This document shows, in pieces, positions 1 through 6,950 of a DNA stretch of 64,000 nt (position 1 is the stretch's first letter; the number at the start of each line of letters is the position of its first letter). A model generated the notes under the pieces. The model worked only from the letters and a program-made list of their open reading frames with translations. It searched no databases and was not told where the DNA came from. Origin of the DNA: Bacteroidaceae bacterium (GTDB taxonomy: Bacteria > Bacteroidota > Bacteroidia > Bacteroidales > Bacteroidaceae); contig JAFTAJ010000034.1 in the NCBI GenBank assembly GCA_017458585.1, positions 1 to 64,000 of the forward strand, read 5' to 3'. Position numbers and translations under genes: made by a program.

Positions 1-1
1 C

Positions 2-925
2 AAGAATGCCATCAAGTATGAGCAGGCCATCGCCCAGATAGACCACGATGTAAACCAAGATCTGGCCAACCAATACGACAAAGGCATAGAGACATTAGGT
101 GTTATCGACAAGACCTGCGAGATAGGCGTCAACGTGATGGCCACATGTGTGCCCGGCGGTGAAGCCGTGAAGGATGCCTACACCTTTGCCAAGGCCACGC
201 TCGTGGCTGCCAGCGAGGCTGTCAACGAGGGCAAGTCTCTCGGCGAGGGCTTGGCACACGTCGCTGTCGGCATGGGCAACGGTGCTCTCGGCGTTATCCA
301 GAACCAGGCAGGCAACCTGGCTGGCGAAGGACACTGGGTCAAGGAACTGGGCATCAATGTCGTCACCGAAGACCTCAAGGAGGGCATGAACGCATACTAC
401 CAGACAGGCGACCTCAGCAAGGCTCGCGACGCCATGCTCAATGCCACCGGCAAGAAAGCCGCCGAGTTCGGTATCAGCAAAGGTATCAGCGGAATCACAG
501 GCGTACTCAAAAAATCGGCCACCAACTCCCTGGCAGGAAATGGCAGTATGAGCGAAGGCGTGGCCAAGAAGGTGGACTACTGGTTCAACAAGACTCACAC
601 CGGCCACATCGGCTCCCGCGCTGAGATGTTTAAGGCAAAGGTAAGCACCGACGGCAAGCTCTCCTTCGGCAAGGGCGCCGGTTTCAGCGTCTTCTACGGC
701 AATGTCGATACTGGCAAACTGACCGAAGGCGTCATCAATGAGACGCTCAACCAGACCGGCGCCCACGACTGGGCAGGCAACCTGGTGCAGGGAGCCAACG
801 ACCTGGGCGTGGAGGCTGCCGCCAATGTGGCGTACGGTGCAGGAGTAGTCAAGGACAGCGTCGTTAACTTCGCCAAGGATGTGGCAAAATTCTCCAACAT
901 GGCCGCAGACTTCAGAAAGAAATAG
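2..925 (+). CDS. Family A secreted modular protein, C-terminal part (cut by window start)
   Basis: Open from the window edge; in-frame codons before the first ATG (134) keep matching the intact paralogue at 2348-4564, so this is the 3' part of a longer gene. The first ~140 residues align well with the paralogue (VNVM...PGG, YTFAKAT.VAASEA, GVIQNQAG), the middle is clearly different (GSMSEGVAKKVDYWFNKT has no counterpart), and the end converges again (FSNMAADFRKK against FSNAAEKFRKT). Ala/Gly-rich amphipathic helices dominate. I do not recognise an enzyme domain. Conserved ends around a divergent centre would suit a polymorphic effector or surface protein, but that is inference. It is followed at 38 bp by a family B gene, the same order as in the second copy downstream. 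Confidence 0.8.
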   Translation, partial: KNAIKYEQAIAQIDHDVNQDLANQYDKGIETLGVIDKTCEIGVNVMATCVPGGEAVKDAYTFAKATLVAASEAVNEGKSLGEGLAHVAVGMGNGALGVIQNQAGNLAGEGHWVKELGINVVTEDLKEGMNAYYQTGDLSKARDAMLNATGKKAAEFGISKGISGITGVLKKSATNSLAGNGSMSEGVAKKVDYWFNKTHTGHIGSRAEMFKAKVSTDGKLSFGKGAGFSVFYGNVDTGKLTEGVINETLNQTGAHDWAGNLVQGANDLGVEAAANVAYGAGVVKDSVVNFAKDVAKFSNMAADFRKK

Positions 926-963
926 CAATTCATTGAACGAGCAAACAATAAAACTCAAAATAT

Positions 964-1557
964 ATGGAACAAGTAAATCAACCTAGAACAACAGGACGTG
1001 GCCCTGTCAACGGACACTACCGCAAGATGATGTCCGCACTTGCAGTAGCAATGTCAAAGTGCGTTGTATGGCGCGAGACAGAAAGCGGCACGCCCTTCAC
1101 AGCAAAAGAACTCTATGAGTTCTGCCTAAAACACGACGAACAAAAACCCTTGAGACCAGAGCAGTTCTACATGGTGTCGCGTGAAGGCGCCATCGGCATC
1201 AGCCCTGGGCTGGAGTGGATGACCACATGGATGTTTCTCCCTATGGAGCCCTGCAAGGAGCGCGACTTTGCCTTCCGCAACATGATGGAGGAACTCCATA
1301 CTGAGAGTGAGGTGGAGAAAGCCATCGAGCAGGCCGTAACAGAAGGATTGGCACGGGAGAAAGCAGCCAAGGAACTGGTTGCAGCCCAGCCTGCACCGCA
1401 ACCCGTAGCACAATCCGTAGAAGTAGAGCCCGCACCAACGCCTGCAGTTGAGCCGGCTCCCGCACAAGCATTTATCTTCTGTCCCTATTGTGGCACCAAG
1501 CTTCCCGCAGGAAGCAAATTCTGTTCTGAATGTGGCAATAATCTCGAAAACATTTGA
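964..1557 (+). CDS. Family B protein with C-terminal zinc ribbon
   Basis: 197 residues. Residues 1-110 are a globular domain of unknown function (HYRKMMSALAVAMSKCVVW, then EGAIGISPGLEWMTTWMFLPMEP), also found in the protein at 4580-4990. Residues 110-165 are charged helix and a Pro/Ala/Val/Glu-rich linker. The C-terminus is a rubredoxin-type zinc ribbon with two CxxC knuckles, CPYCGTKLPAGSKFCSECG. There is no signal peptide, so it is probably cytosolic or tethered to the membrane by a partner. The stop overlaps the reading frame of the next gene (membrane protein C), pointing to one transcript A-B-C. Function unknown; zinc binding is a family-level prediction. Confidence 0.8.
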   Translation: MEQVNQPRTTGRGPVNGHYRKMMSALAVAMSKCVVWRETESGTPFTAKELYEFCLKHDEQKPLRPEQFYMVSREGAIGISPGLEWMTTWMFLPMEPCKERDFAFRNMMEELHTESEVEKAIEQAVTEGLAREKAAKELVAAQPAPQPVAQSVEVEPAPTPAVEPAPAQAFIFCPYCGTKLPAGSKFCSECGNNLENI

Positions 1558-1562
1558 TAATC

Positions 1563-2333
1563 ATGGAAAAAGAAAGAATAGGCGTAGGCAAGTATCTAAG
1601 TAATGCCCTGAAGCAGGGTTTGCAAGTGTTCAAGCACCCAATGAAGCTGTTGCCCACCATTGTGATAGGTGCAGTATGGATTGTGCTGGGTTATCTATCG
1701 GCCGCTATGCAGCCATTCCCCATGCCGCTTAAGATAGCCAGCTTCCTCTCGTATGCCGAGGGCGGATTGTTCGGTGGAGTATTTGGAGCTGTCGGAGGCA
1801 TTGCCGGCAAGGTGGTGATGGCCGTGTTTATCAATAGCCTCATACTGCCGCTGTTCGAGAAAAAGCTACCCTTTGTCGGGGTGGCTGGCGGCATCAAGGG
1901 CATGTTCACCAGCATGACGAAAGACACAGCCCGTGGTATCGCCCCGTTGCTGAAAGGCATTGGACTGGCCTTGCTACTTTACATGTTTATGAATATCAAC
2001 GAGGGCAAGCAGAACTCCATCATTGGCGTTGTGGCACTGGTAATGCTGCTGCAGAACATCGGCAACCAGGGCGGCTTCCTTTTCGGACTGCTGTTTAGCC
2101 TGGCCAACTCGATGTCCAAGGGCAAGGTGCCCAGATATATCAGCATCACCCGTTTCCTCACCGGCATGACACTGGGCTTCACCCTTGCCATAGGTATCAC
2201 CCTCCTCGGCAAGCACTGGTGTCTGATTGGCGGCGTAGGCTTCCTGCTGCTCGGCACAATCTTCGGCCTTATCTTCCGCCCGAAGAAGGAAACGGCTCCA
2301 CAGAATCAAACTCCCGTAGCTGCTCCAAATTAA
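1563..2333 (+). CDS. Family C polytopic glycine-rich membrane protein
   Basis: 256 residues from the ATG at 1563; an in-frame TTG at 1554 overlaps the previous stop and is a possible coupled start. About five to six hydrophobic segments are visible (VIGAVWIVLGYLSAAM, GGLFGGVFGAVGGIAGKVVMAVFI, GIGLALLLYMFM, IIGVVALVMLLQNIG, GFTLAIGITLLG, LIGGVGFLLLGTIFGLIF), several with GxxxG packing. The basic N-terminus and a Lys/Gln/Pro tail should be cytoplasmic. I know no family match. It lies between the two A-B pairs and may be the membrane partner of the secreted A and zinc-ribbon B proteins; that link rests only on gene order. Confidence 0.75.
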   Translation: MEKERIGVGKYLSNALKQGLQVFKHPMKLLPTIVIGAVWIVLGYLSAAMQPFPMPLKIASFLSYAEGGLFGGVFGAVGGIAGKVVMAVFINSLILPLFEKKLPFVGVAGGIKGMFTSMTKDTARGIAPLLKGIGLALLLYMFMNINEGKQNSIIGVVALVMLLQNIGNQGGFLFGLLFSLANSMSKGKVPRYISITRFLTGMTLGFTLAIGITLLGKHWCLIGGVGFLLLGTIFGLIFRPKKETAPQNQTPVAAPN

Positions 2334-2347
2334 TAAAGGCCGCAGTC

Positions 2348-4564
2348 ATGAAGAAATTATTCTTATTTCTGCTAACCGCCTTAATGGTCAATTGTCAATG
2401 GTCAATTGTCAATGCCCAAAAGAAAGACGGCCATTGGGTCAACCCCGTGGAGTACTTCAAGCTAAAGGGGGCTGGCACCCTCAAGGGCTCCGCGCTCTAC
2501 AACCATATGTGGGAAGCCAAGGAGCGTTACATCGTGGGCATGAAGTGCACGGTGTGCAACTTCACTCCGCAGGGTGATGAGCCAGAAGATGCCGACCTGC
2601 CCATTTCCAAACAGACTTTCTATCTTTACCTTGACAAGCCAGCGACCATTGGAGCCGTATCCGATTGGGCTCATCAGGCAAACAAACACGGATCAACTGG
2701 TACAGGCAAAGGTCCTATCTGGAAAATTGGAGCTTCTAATCTTGTCTTTTCTTTCAGCGAGAAGACAACGGGCTATTCTTTCGACTATCATCCCAATGGT
2801 AGTATGAGCGACGATGAAGACCATGGTGAAGTGACAGACAATACCGATATTGGTATGTTTTATAGCGAACGAGGAGGACTGTTGCTTTACTTCAAGAATG
2901 TCTATGTACACAATGTGGACTGGGAAGAAGGACCTGACGGAGAGCTTGTTGATATAAAAGGCGAAGACCCCTACTATCTCCAGCTCTCTATTGACGAAGT
3001 GCTGCTCGACGGCACCGACACGCCGCTAACGGAGACGGAGCGTCAGTCGCTCATAGACCAGATGGACAAACTGGCCGACTGGCTAATGGGCAAGGGCGAC
3101 CCCCTCGGGCTGGGCGAACATACCGACGAGACAGAGTCTGCCGTCGTAGAGATTATCGGCGTAATCGGCTCTGTTCTGCTGGCCAACGGCGTTGCTGCTG
3201 CATCAGGCGGTGCAGCAGGAGCCGTGCTTCCCGGCATGATGGGCGCTCCCACCAGCGGTGGTCCATCCCCCACAATGCCCGATATGCCCAACTCTGACCT
3301 CCCCAATATTAAAAAGGAGGAAGAGGAGGACGATACTCCGCCTACCCCCAACGAGGGCGACGGCAATCCCCCAGAGCAGAACCTGGACTTCTACAATCAG
3401 TTTGCCAAGGAGCAGCCCGATGGTACTGTTACCATATCCGACCCTATCACGGGCAAGACACTCACCTACTATCCCACGGCCGACGGCAAGTTGGAGAGCG
3501 AACTCGGCACTATCTACGACAAGGAGAGCCTCAACGAGAACATCCGCTACCGCCAGGAGAATGCCGGCCTGCTGAAGCAGGATGCTGACCAAGCTGCCAA
3601 GAACGTTGCCGAGCAACATGCCCAGTGGGAGAAGGAGTCGAAAGAACTGTCACAGAATGCCAAAGAATACGCAGCATGGAAGAAGGAACAGTCAGAAGCG
3701 TGGGAGAAGGAAGACAAAATAATAAGGCTTGCCGATAAGTATGGCGTGCCGCCTACGGAGAAATCCGTCAGGGATGCCATCAAGTGGGAGCAGACTTCCG
3801 CTCAGCTGGACGCCAACATCGCCAACTCCGAGGCAGAAGCCTACGAGAAGAGCCTTGACACCCTGGACAAGATAGACAAAACCTCCGAAGTCCTCGTCAA
3901 CGTGATGGGTGAGACCATCCCTGGCGGACGTGTGGTAAAGAATGTCTATACCTTTGCTAAGGCTACCGGCGTGGCTGCCAGCGAGGCATACAATCAGGAC
4001 ATGAGTCTCGGCGATGCTGCCAAGCATGTCAGCATGGGTGCTGTCAGCGGTGCCGTGGGTGTCCTGCAGAACCAGGCAGGTGAACTCACGAAGAATCCCT
4101 TCGTGGAAGGCGTTACCGTAGTAGGTGGCGAGAGTATCCGTGCCGGACTTGATGCCATTGCACACAACAAGGATGTCAACGATGCCATGCTCCAGGCTGC
4201 TGGCAAGAAGGCCGCCTTCTTCATCACGGGCAAGAGCGTACAGTTTGGCCTGGGTCAGACAGGCTACCAGCCGCCCGAGATGGGGCAGAACACCACTAAC
4301 GCTTTGGAGAAATACCTCGGCAAAGGCGATATGCACGCCAACTGGGGCAACCTCGCCTCGTCCAACGCTGTACACGTAACCGAAGGCCTCGCCTCCGCGG
4401 CGCAGGAAGCACCGATTACCTTTGGTGGATTCGACAAGGCAGGAGAAGCCGTTCAAGACATGGCCTACGGCGTGTCCTCAGACACTAAGAGCGACGTCAA
4501 AGACTTCGTTAATACTGTCAAGCAATTCTCCAATGCTGCTGAAAAATTCCGCAAGACACAATAA
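2348..4564 (+). CDS. Family A secreted modular protein, intact copy
   Basis: 738 residues from ATG 2348, chosen because it begins a clear signal peptide (MKKLFLFLLTALMVNCQWS, cleavage near VNAQ). Its c-region is encoded by four GGTCAAT-type heptamers. Then: a beta-rich region (to ~230); a helical stretch; a hydrophobic Ala/Gly segment near 280-310 (IIGVIGSVLLANGVAAASGG); a Pro/acidic linker; an ISDPITGKTLTYYPTADG module; a charged coiled coil (~430-520, AQWEKESKELSQNAKEYAAW); and a C-terminal Ala/Gly helical domain shared with the truncated paralogue at the window start. DPITG-type modules followed by long helices occur in large secreted proteins of gut bacteria, but I cannot assign a function. 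Exported by its signal peptide; the hydrophobic segment may insert in a membrane. Confidence 0.8.
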   Translation: MKKLFLFLLTALMVNCQWSIVNAQKKDGHWVNPVEYFKLKGAGTLKGSALYNHMWEAKERYIVGMKCTVCNFTPQGDEPEDADLPISKQTFYLYLDKPATIGAVSDWAHQANKHGSTGTGKGPIWKIGASNLVFSFSEKTTGYSFDYHPNGSMSDDEDHGEVTDNTDIGMFYSERGGLLLYFKNVYVHNVDWEEGPDGELVDIKGEDPYYLQLSIDEVLLDGTDTPLTETERQSLIDQMDKLADWLMGKGDPLGLGEHTDETESAVVEIIGVIGSVLLANGVAAASGGAAGAVLPGMMGAPTSGGPSPTMPDMPNSDLPNIKKEEEEDDTPPTPNEGDGNPPEQNLDFYNQFAKEQPDGTVTISDPITGKTLTYYPTADGKLESELGTIYDKESLNENIRYRQENAGLLKQDADQAAKNVAEQHAQWEKESKELSQNAKEYAAWKKEQSEAWEKEDKIIRLADKYGVPPTEKSVRDAIKWEQTSAQLDANIANSEAEAYEKSLDTLDKIDKTSEVLVNVMGETIPGGRVVKNVYTFAKATGVAASEAYNQDMSLGDAAKHVSMGAVSGAVGVLQNQAGELTKNPFVEGVTVVGGESIRAGLDAIAHNKDVNDAMLQAAGKKAAFFITGKSVQFGLGQTGYQPPEMGQNTTNALEKYLGKGDMHANWGNLASSNAVHVTEGLASAAQEAPITFGGFDKAGEAVQDMAYGVSSDTKSDVKDFVNTVKQFSNAAEKFRKTQ
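2386..2413 (+). repeat. Four GGTCAAT/TGTCAAT heptamers in a signal peptide
   Basis: The units alternate GGTCAAT and TGTCAAT. They encode the end of the hydrophobic core and the c-region of the signal peptide of the gene starting at 2348, so a repeat supplies functional signal sequence. Confidence 0.85.
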
Positions 4565-4579
4565 AACAATTTTACAAAT

Positions 4580-4990
4580 ATGGAACCAAACAACCAAACA
4601 ACTAAACAACCAAACGACCAACAGAACCACGAATGGGCAGAAGAAGCCTTCTGGACCGGACATTGTCATTACCTAATGCAGGCATTGGCTCTCGCCATGC
4701 AGCGATGCCAAGTGTGGCGACTCACCGATACGGGCGATGTGTTTACACTCATCGAACTGTTCGATTTCGCTAAGGCATACGATAAGGAGCATCCATTAGA
4801 TGACAACCAGTTCTATCGCACCACCGTGGAAGGGGCTATCGGACTCTGCATGGGAGCCGAATACCTTACCAAGTGGCTCTTCACACCCATGGAGCCGGGA
4901 GCCATACGCGATGCATACCTGCAAGAACTGCAGGAGAAGCTCGACGAAATGGCTAAGGTAGAAGAAAACATAGAAAATGCTGTCGGTTGA
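4580..4990 (+). CDS. Family B protein without zinc ribbon
   Basis: 136 residues. Residues 28-110 match the N-terminal domain of the protein at 964-1557 (HYLMQALALAMQRCQVW; EGAIGLCMGAEYLTKWLFTPMEP), but the linker and zinc ribbon are missing. The N-terminus (EPNNQTTKQPNDQQN) is encoded by five ACCAAACA octamers right after the ATG, so the true start or ancestral N-terminus may be obscured. The end is a charged helix. It sits 15 bp after the second family A gene and overlaps the next gene by 14 bp. Function unknown. Confidence 0.75.
   Translation: MEPNNQTTKQPNDQQNHEWAEEAFWTGHCHYLMQALALAMQRCQVWRLTDTGDVFTLIELFDFAKAYDKEHPLDDNQFYRTTVEGAIGLCMGAEYLTKWLFTPMEPGAIRDAYLQELQEKLDEMAKVEENIENAVG
4585..4624 (+). 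repeat. Five ACCAAACA-type octamers at a gene start
   Basis: Period-8 array directly after the start codon of the 4580 gene, coding for a low-complexity Asn/Gln/Thr N-terminus that its paralogue lacks. Confidence 0.8.
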
Positions 4991-6923
4991 AAATCTGAAG
5001 GTCAAATTTAGCGTGGAGCCCCTGTTTGAAGGGGTGAGCTTTGTCGTGAACGACAAGGAGCGCGTATGCCTCGTGGGCAAGAACGGTGCCGGCAAGAGTA
5101 CGATGCTCAAAATCATCGCAGGCCTTCAGCAGCCCACCTCTGGCAGCGTGGCAATGCCGCAGGGCAGCACAGTGGGTTACCTGCCGCAAGTGATGCAGCT
5201 CGCCGACAGTTGTACACTGATCCAAGAGACAGAGAAGGCGTTCGCTGCACTGAAAGAGAAGGAGCAGCGTCTGGAGCGCATCAATCGCGAGCTGGCCAAC
5301 CGCACCGACTATGAGAGCGACGACTATGCACGCCTCATAGAGCAGAGCACCTCGTTGCAGGAACTGCTGCATATGGGCGGTGGCCAGAGCTGGCGTGCCG
5401 ACATGGAGCGGACTCTGATGGGCCTCGGCTTTGAGCGCACCGACTTCGATCGCCCCACGGCGGAGTTCAGCGGCGGATGGCGCATGCGCATAGAGCTCGC
5501 CAAGATACTGCTGCAACGCCCCGACGTGCTGCTGCTCGACGAGCCCACCAACCATCTCGACATTGAGAGTATCAGTTGGCTGGAGGACTTCTTGATTAAG
5601 GAGAGCAAGGCATCGGTGATTCTGGTGAGCCACGACCGTGCATTTCTTAATAACGTGTGCTCACGAACACTGGAGATTAGCTGCGGACAACTGATTGATT
5701 ATAAGGTAAAGTATGATGAGTTTGTTAAACTAAGGGCTGAACGCCGTGAGCAGCAGCTCCGCGCCTACGAAAACCAGCAGAAAGAGATAGCCGACACCAA
5801 GGCATTTATCGAGCGCTTCCGCTACAAGGCCACCAAGGCGGTGCAGGTGCAGAGCCGCATCAAGCAGCTCGCCAAGATAGTGCCCATCAAGATTGACGAG
5901 GTGGACAACAGCACACTCCATTTGCGCTTCAACGAGCCTACGCGCAGCGGCGACTTCCCATTAATCTGCGAGGAGGTAGGCAAGGCCTACGGCAGCCACC
6001 GCGTGTTTAGCGGCGTGAACCTCACCATACGGCGCGGCGAGAAGGTGGCCTTTGTGGGCCGCAACGGCGAAGGCAAGAGCACACTGGTGAAGTGCATCAT
6101 GGGCGAGATACCCTACGAGGGCAAGCTCACCGTGGGCCACAACGTGCAGATAGGCTACTATGCACAAAACCAGGCTCAGCTGCTCGACGATAGCCTGACA
6201 GTGTACGACACCATCGACCGCGTAGCCACAGGCAACGTGAGACTCAAGATACGCGAACTGCTCGGCGCCTTCATGTTTGGCGGCGAACAGAGCGACAAGC
6301 GTGTGAAGGTGCTCAGCGGTGGAGAACGTAGCCGACTGGCCATGCTCAAGCTGCTGCTGGAGCCCATGAACTTCCTCATCCTCGACGAGCCCACCAACCA
6401 CCTCGCCATGCGCACGAAGGACGTGCTCAAGGAGGCCCTGCTCCACTTCAAGGGCACGGTGATAGTGGTGAGCCACGACCGAGACTTCCTCGACGGACTG
6501 GTGAGCCGAGTGTATGCCTTCGGCGGAGGAAAGGTGAGAGAGCATCTGGGGGGAATATATGACTACCTCAACGGAGAATGGAAGAATGGAAGAATGGAAG
6601 AATGGAAGAATGAGAAAATGGAAGAACGCAAGTCCGACTTCAATCCTTCAATCCCTCAATCCTTCAATGGCAAAAATGACTACGAGCAGCAGAAGGAGCA
6701 GCGCAAGAGAGTGAACAAACTCGAAAAACAGATAAAGGAGGCGGAGCAGCGCATCGGCGAACTGGAGGCGGCCATCAAGGTTATTGAGAGCCGCATGAAC
6801 ACTCCAGAGTTCGCCTGCGACCTAAGCATGATGGAGAAGCACATGTCCTTCAGCCGACAACTCAGCGAGGCTATGGATGAGTGGACTGCGGCGAGCGAGG
6901 AATTGGAAACCTTGAACTCTTGA
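4977..6923 (+). CDS. ABC-F family ATPase (ribosome-associated, Uup/EttA-like)
   Basis: 648 residues, two ATPase cassettes and no membrane segments. Cassette 1 has Walker A GKNGAGKST (~34-42), signature FSGGW, and Walker B LLLDEPTNHLD. Cassette 2 has GRNGEGKST, LSGGERSRL and LILDEPTNHLA. The inter-cassette linker is helical and basic (ERREQQLRAYENQQKEIADT), as expected for the P-site tRNA interaction motif. A C-terminal coiled coil (NKLEKQIKEAEQRIGELEAA) resembles Uup/ABCF3-type tails. Family role: cytosolic translation factors acting at the ribosomal E site. Oddities: the D-loop Asp of cassette 2 is Ala477 (GCC for GAC), and two tandem-repeat insertions lie between cassette 2 and the coiled coil (6576-6670). 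The stop lies inside a CTTGAAC-type repeat. Confidence 0.93.
   Translation: MLSVENLKVKFSVEPLFEGVSFVVNDKERVCLVGKNGAGKSTMLKIIAGLQQPTSGSVAMPQGSTVGYLPQVMQLADSCTLIQETEKAFAALKEKEQRLERINRELANRTDYESDDYARLIEQSTSLQELLHMGGGQSWRADMERTLMGLGFERTDFDRPTAEFSGGWRMRIELAKILLQRPDVLLLDEPTNHLDIESISWLEDFLIKESKASVILVSHDRAFLNNVCSRTLEISCGQLIDYKVKYDEFVKLRAERREQQLRAYENQQKEIADTKAFIERFRYKATKAVQVQSRIKQLAKIVPIKIDEVDNSTLHLRFNEPTRSGDFPLICEEVGKAYGSHRVFSGVNLTIRRGEKVAFVGRNGEGKSTLVKCIMGEIPYEGKLTVGHNVQIGYYAQNQAQLLDDSLTVYDTIDRVATGNVRLKIRELLGAFMFGGEQSDKRVKVLSGGERSRLAMLKLLLEPMNFLILDEPTNHLAMRTKDVLKEALLHFKGTVIVVSHDRDFLDGLVSRVYAFGGGKVREHLGGIYDYLNGEWKNGRMEEWKNEKMEERKSDFNPSIPQSFNGKNDYEQQKEQRKRVNKLEKQIKEAEQRIGELEAAIKVIESRMNTPEFACDLSMMEKHMSFSRQLSEAMDEWTAASEELETLNS
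6576..6670 (+). repeat. GAATGGAA octamers, then CAATCCTT octamers, inside ABC-F gene
   Basis: About six GAATGGAA-type units (6576-6625), then about 3.5 CAATCCTT-type units (6641-6670). Both keep the frame and encode a Trp/Lys/Glu/Met-rich then Ser/Pro/Phe-rich stretch between ATPase cassette 2 and the C-terminal coiled coil. Confidence 0.85.
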
Positions 6924-6950
6924 ACCCTTGAACATTATATATTAACTGAT

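Noticed and set aside
95-958. 287-codon minus-strand ORF opposite the first family A gene
   Set aside because: Antisense shadow: the plus frame matches a paralogue and the minus frame has no recognisable features.
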